This document shows, in pieces, positions 63,510 to 64,000 of a stretch of 64,000 nt of DNA. Source of the DNA: Nematopogon swammerdamellus (lineage: Eukaryota; Arthropoda; Insecta; Lepidoptera; Adelidae); contig OX336343.1 in the NCBI GenBank assembly GCA_946902875.1, forward strand, positions 7,367,754-7,431,753. Reading direction: 5' to 3'. The translations under genes and the position numbers were made by a program. Numbering within the stretch: the stretch's first letter is position 1; each line of letters opens with the position of its first letter. The notes beneath the pieces were generated by a model. That model was not told where the DNA came from. It ran no database searches and saw nothing but the letters and a program-made list of their open reading frames with translations.

Positions 63510-64000
63510 TTAGAATTCTTCAAAATCTAAACGTCGCGTTTTACAAGCTGGTTGAGAATTTGACGTGAAAAACGACCTTAAACCGTCTTCTGGCGTATCA
63601 TTAAAATTTAGAGATTGAATTGTAATGTCTTTAAGAGCGCATCTTTTTCGGGGTGTTAACGTTATTGGAGATTGCTCTCCTGAGTTAAAATAAACTGATC
63701 TTGGAGAAAAGTCCACTGCTGAAACAACGGTGGGACTCGACGGCATTGGAGAATGGTCGCCTGAACTCGGATTAATTGGTCTTGGGGAAACTGCTACTGC
63801 CGAAACAATGGTCGAGATCAACGGAATTGAAAATTGGGTGCTTGAATGCAGATTGTTTGATCTTTCAGGAACGCCTACTGCTGAAACTTTTGTCGTTGGA
63901 CTAATCCGTTTCCGAGACAAACTGACTACGTTCTTACCATTGCTATTTTCAACCTGACGTATGCTCATGCCTCTAGTATGTCTGGGATCTATGAGTTCTG
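63510..64000 (-). CDS. Unidentified Ser/Pro-repeat protein, C-terminal part, runs off the edge
   Basis: The minus-strand frame is open from the window edge (64000) to the TAA at 63510, at least 162 residues; the Met at 63968 need not be the start because IDPRHTRG is read upstream of it. Three imperfect repeats follow: VSAVGVPERSNNLHSS, VSAVAVSPRPINPSSGDHSP, VSAVDFSPRSVYFNSGEQSP. The tail reads TPRKRCALKDITIQSLNF then KTRRLDFEEF. Ser-Pro and Thr-Pro sites and a basic TPRKR patch suggest a phosphorylated nuclear protein, but this is inference. I do not recognise the family. It could be the end of a cellular gene or of a transposon gene associated with the adjoining element. No AATAAA follows within 80 bases. 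Confidence 0.55.
   Translation of the reverse strand, partial: ELIDPRHTRGMSIRQVENSNGKNVVSLSRKRISPTTKVSAVGVPERSNNLHSSTQFSIPLISTIVSAVAVSPRPINPSSGDHSPMPSSPTVVSAVDFSPRSVYFNSGEQSPITLTPRKRCALKDITIQSLNFNDTPEDGLRSFFTSNSQPACKTRRLDFEEF

Overview
The window looks like a gene-poor, repeat-dense stretch of an insect nuclear genome, most likely a moth or butterfly (Lepidoptera). The grounds are intron-containing genes that match animal mitochondrial and membrane proteins, dispersed sequences of a kind I associate with lepidopteran genomes (TAGGTA-rich DNA, GGGTTCCGTA-type elements, LINE tails), a short (TTAGG)n run, and many AT-rich transposon remnants. There are no bacterial operons, CRISPR arrays or viral genomes.

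Genes. Two cellular genes can be named with confidence. A plus-strand two-exon TMEM70 homologue lies at 47947-49376; its product is a mitochondrial inner-membrane factor for respiratory-complex assembly. The last two coding exons of a minus-strand MFSD11/UNC93-like transporter gene lie at 53274-54292. The two genes converge tail to tail. A third gene is suggested by one minus-strand signal-peptide exon at 28615-28715 with a perfect donor site and a long repeat-free 5' leader; a meteorin-like secreted protein is possible. A THAP-domain reading frame broken by a frameshift sits behind a CpG-rich segment at 34.6-35.25 kb. An unidentified Ser/Pro-repeat reading frame runs off the right edge (63510-64000, minus).

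Mobile DNA. 0-14 kb holds a 32-bp satellite, small inverted-repeat elements, two SINE families, a ZMYM/TTF-type transposase remnant and a 243-bp element with perfect 7-bp target duplications. 14.65-20.45 kb is a 5.8-kb structure with ~860-bp inverted arms around a decayed LINE that itself carries a SINE. 20-33 kb is mostly non-coding, with scattered SINE, LINE and inverted-repeat elements plus the signal-peptide exon. 33.7-39 kb holds foldback elements and a nest of LINE, SINE and two hAT-like elements whose 8-bp target duplications can be read directly. 39.93-46.05 kb is a 6.1-kb structure of six ~554-bp direct repeats facing about three inverted copies of the same unit. 46.6-53.5 kb has foldback elements around TMEM70, a mariner-derived foldback and a zinc-finger remnant. 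54-64 kb has transposase remnants, a nearly complete but broken APE-type LINE with a SINE inside, an RLE-type retroelement end split by a 1,003-bp hAT-like element, and a palindromic inverted-repeat element.

The most unusual items are the inverted satellite arrays, a dispersed SINE whose head joins a tRNA-like A box to a 5S-rRNA-like internal promoter, and the 7-bp-duplication element. Family names rest on reading motifs by eye; no database was searched.
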